Shown here in pieces: positions 22,177-23,045 of a stretch of 23,045 bases of DNA (positions within the stretch are counted from its first letter, which is position 1; the number at the start of each line of letters is the position of its first letter). The notes below the pieces were generated by a model, which was not told where the DNA came from, ran no database searches, and worked only from the letters and a program-made list of their open reading frames with translations. Origin of the DNA: DASWRT01 sp036403035 (GTDB taxonomy: Bacteria; Pseudomonadota; Alphaproteobacteria; ATCC43930; CGMCC-115725); contig DASWRT010000079.1 of assembly GCA_036403035.1 (NCBI GenBank), positions 1 through 23,045 on the forward strand, written 5' to 3'. The translations under genes and the position numbers were made by a program.

Positions 22177-23045
22177 CTAAAGCTTATACCCCAGCCTGAG
22201 CGCACCCCAGTGCCGGCCGGCGACGTAGATCGGCGCGGTGAACTCCTTCATCAGCATCGTCGTCGTGCTGTCGATCATCCGCTCGTAGCTCTGCACGAGG
22301 ATCGGCCGCACGTTGCGGGCGGCGGCGAGGCCGTCGCGCTCGTCGAAGAAGCGCCGCTGCCGGCTGTTCGCGTTGTTCCATGCCGGGTCGTCCGGCCGCT
22401 GCGGATGCGTGTAGTGCGCGTTGTGCGCCGGCAGGTAGCCGTTGCGGTCGACCGTGACGCAGAACGCCAGCCGCGGGTCCATCTTCAGCAGCGGCTCCTG
22501 GATGTCCGGCAGGATGCGGTCGGCGATCTCGGTGAACCGCGTCAGGAACTGCGGCGGGTTGGTGCCGGGGACGAGCCGGTAGTCGTCGTCGAAGAAGTCG
22601 GCGTGCGTCGCCCGGCCGGCGGCGACCTCGGCTTCGAACGACGCGGCGATCCGCGCCGCTCCCTGCTGCACCGCCTCGACGAACTGGCGGTCGGCGCCGC
22701 GCAGCTCGTCGAGCTTCGCGGTGAGCCGGCGGCGCGTCGCCTCGTCGGCGGCGCCGAAGGCGACGTGGCAGCCCTTGTCGCTGCTCCCGGCGATCGTCGC
22801 CTCGAAGCGGCCGATGCCGTCGATTTCGACGGAAGCGCCCGGCATGCGCCCGGTGACGGACGGCATCTCGGCGCCGCGGACCAGCACGCCGCCCTCGGAC
22901 ACGTCGACGGTGCGGCAGGCGTATCGTCGCCCGCGCGCCTCCAGCACGGTGCCGGCGCCGAGCGGCAGCCGGTCGTGCCGGCGGCGGTCGCCCGCGGCGC
23001 TGCGGCGCAGCGCGATGACCAAGCGCCGCTTCAGATCCTCGACCG
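22177..23045 (-). CDS. C-terminal part of a methyl-accepting chemotaxis protein-like protein with PilZ domain (5' end outside window)
   Basis: The open frame runs through the window edge at 23045, and its first codons read VEDLKRR then LVIALRRSAAG, so the TTG at 23022 is not a start. A PilZ domain follows, with the cyclic-di-GMP signature R-R-R-H-D-R and DVSEGG about 30 residues later. The rest, about 170 residues, contains FLTRFTEIADRILPDIQEPL, then CVTVDRNGYLPAHN, then FTAPIYVAGRHWGALRLGYK. This block is often found at the C-terminus of alphaproteobacterial chemoreceptors and resembles a cytoplasmic Cache-like sensor. The MCP signalling hairpin itself would be upstream, beyond the window, and I have not seen it. 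Inferred role: c-di-GMP-tuned chemotaxis. The gene ends at TAG 22177 and converges with the glycine-zipper gene, 49 nt apart. Confidence 0.8.
   Translation of the reverse strand, partial: VEDLKRRLVIALRRSAAGDRRRHDRLPLGAGTVLEARGRRYACRTVDVSEGGVLVRGAEMPSVTGRMPGASVEIDGIGRFEATIAGSSDKGCHVAFGAADEATRRRLTAKLDELRGADRQFVEAVQQGAARIAASFEAEVAAGRATHADFFDDDYRLVPGTNPPQFLTRFTEIADRILPDIQEPLLKMDPRLAFCVTVDRNGYLPAHNAHYTHPQRPDDPAWNNANSRQRRFFDERDGLAAARNVRPILVQSYERMIDSTTTMLMKEFTAPIYVAGRHWGALRLGYKL

Noticed and set aside
1..23045. Mobile element, CRISPR array, tRNA or rRNA
   Set aside because: No transposase or integrase product, no regularly spaced repeat with unique spacers, and no tRNA-like cloverleaf was recognised; the phased repeats at 10769-10860 are too short-spaced for CRISPR.

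Overview
The window is about 69-70% G+C chromosomal DNA packed with bacterial genes on both strands. Gene content points to an alphaproteobacterium, most likely a free-living Rhodospirillales- or Hyphomicrobiales-type organism: a FixL/FixJ oxygen-sensing pair, a 17-kDa-antigen family envelope protein, a GcvA-like LysR regulator, a chemoreceptor with a PilZ module, and class III nucleotide cyclases. I cannot assign a genus. I see no rRNA, tRNA, CRISPR array, transposase, integrase or phage gene, so this looks like ordinary chromosome rather than an island.

Layout. 92-3307 (+): a multidomain class III cyclase (SRPBCC / zinc ribbon / cyclase) and an AI-2E-type permease. 3246-6415 (-): a probable two-gene operon, in transcription order a phospholipase D-VTT membrane fusion and then an endonuclease/exonuclease/phosphatase (EEP) enzyme whose 3' end overlaps the permease gene tail to tail. 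6514-7901 (+): a translationally coupled low-molecular-weight phosphatase and fructosamine-kinase pair, probably for repair of glycated protein, then a small unknown protein. 8343-8795 (-): an XRE regulator. 9304-10284 (-): a GcvA-like LysR regulator. 10285-10958: a non-coding stretch that carries a 21-22 bp phased repeat array ahead of a lone receiver-domain protein (10959-11372, +). 11501-12994 (-): a group II PLP decarboxylase. 13099-14826 (-): a membrane HAMP-cyclase. 14997-16379 (+): an orphan protein and a secreted Sel1-repeat protein.

The right third is about gas and stress signalling. A group III truncated haemoglobin (16729-17172, -) and an NsrR-type Fe-S regulator (17304-17753, +) diverge from an intergenic region holding a near-perfect 11-1-11 NsrR palindrome, so this is a self-contained nitric-oxide sensing and detoxification unit. 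After a hotdog-fold hydratase (17819-18733, -) come a divergent Hfq (18875-19123, +) and, tail to tail with it, fixJ and fixL (19145-21302, -). Both PAS domains of the FixL carry the haem-ligand His and distal Arg of the FixL family, which is unusual. A glycine-zipper envelope protein (21531-22127, +) and the 3' end of a PilZ-containing chemoreceptor (22177-23045, -, cut by the window edge) complete the window.

Most genes here are recognisable families. The best candidates for something not routinely described are the double haem-signature FixL, the phased repeat array before the lone receiver, the divergent Hfq, and the PLD-VTT/EEP operon. All functional statements are from sequence pattern only; no database search was possible.
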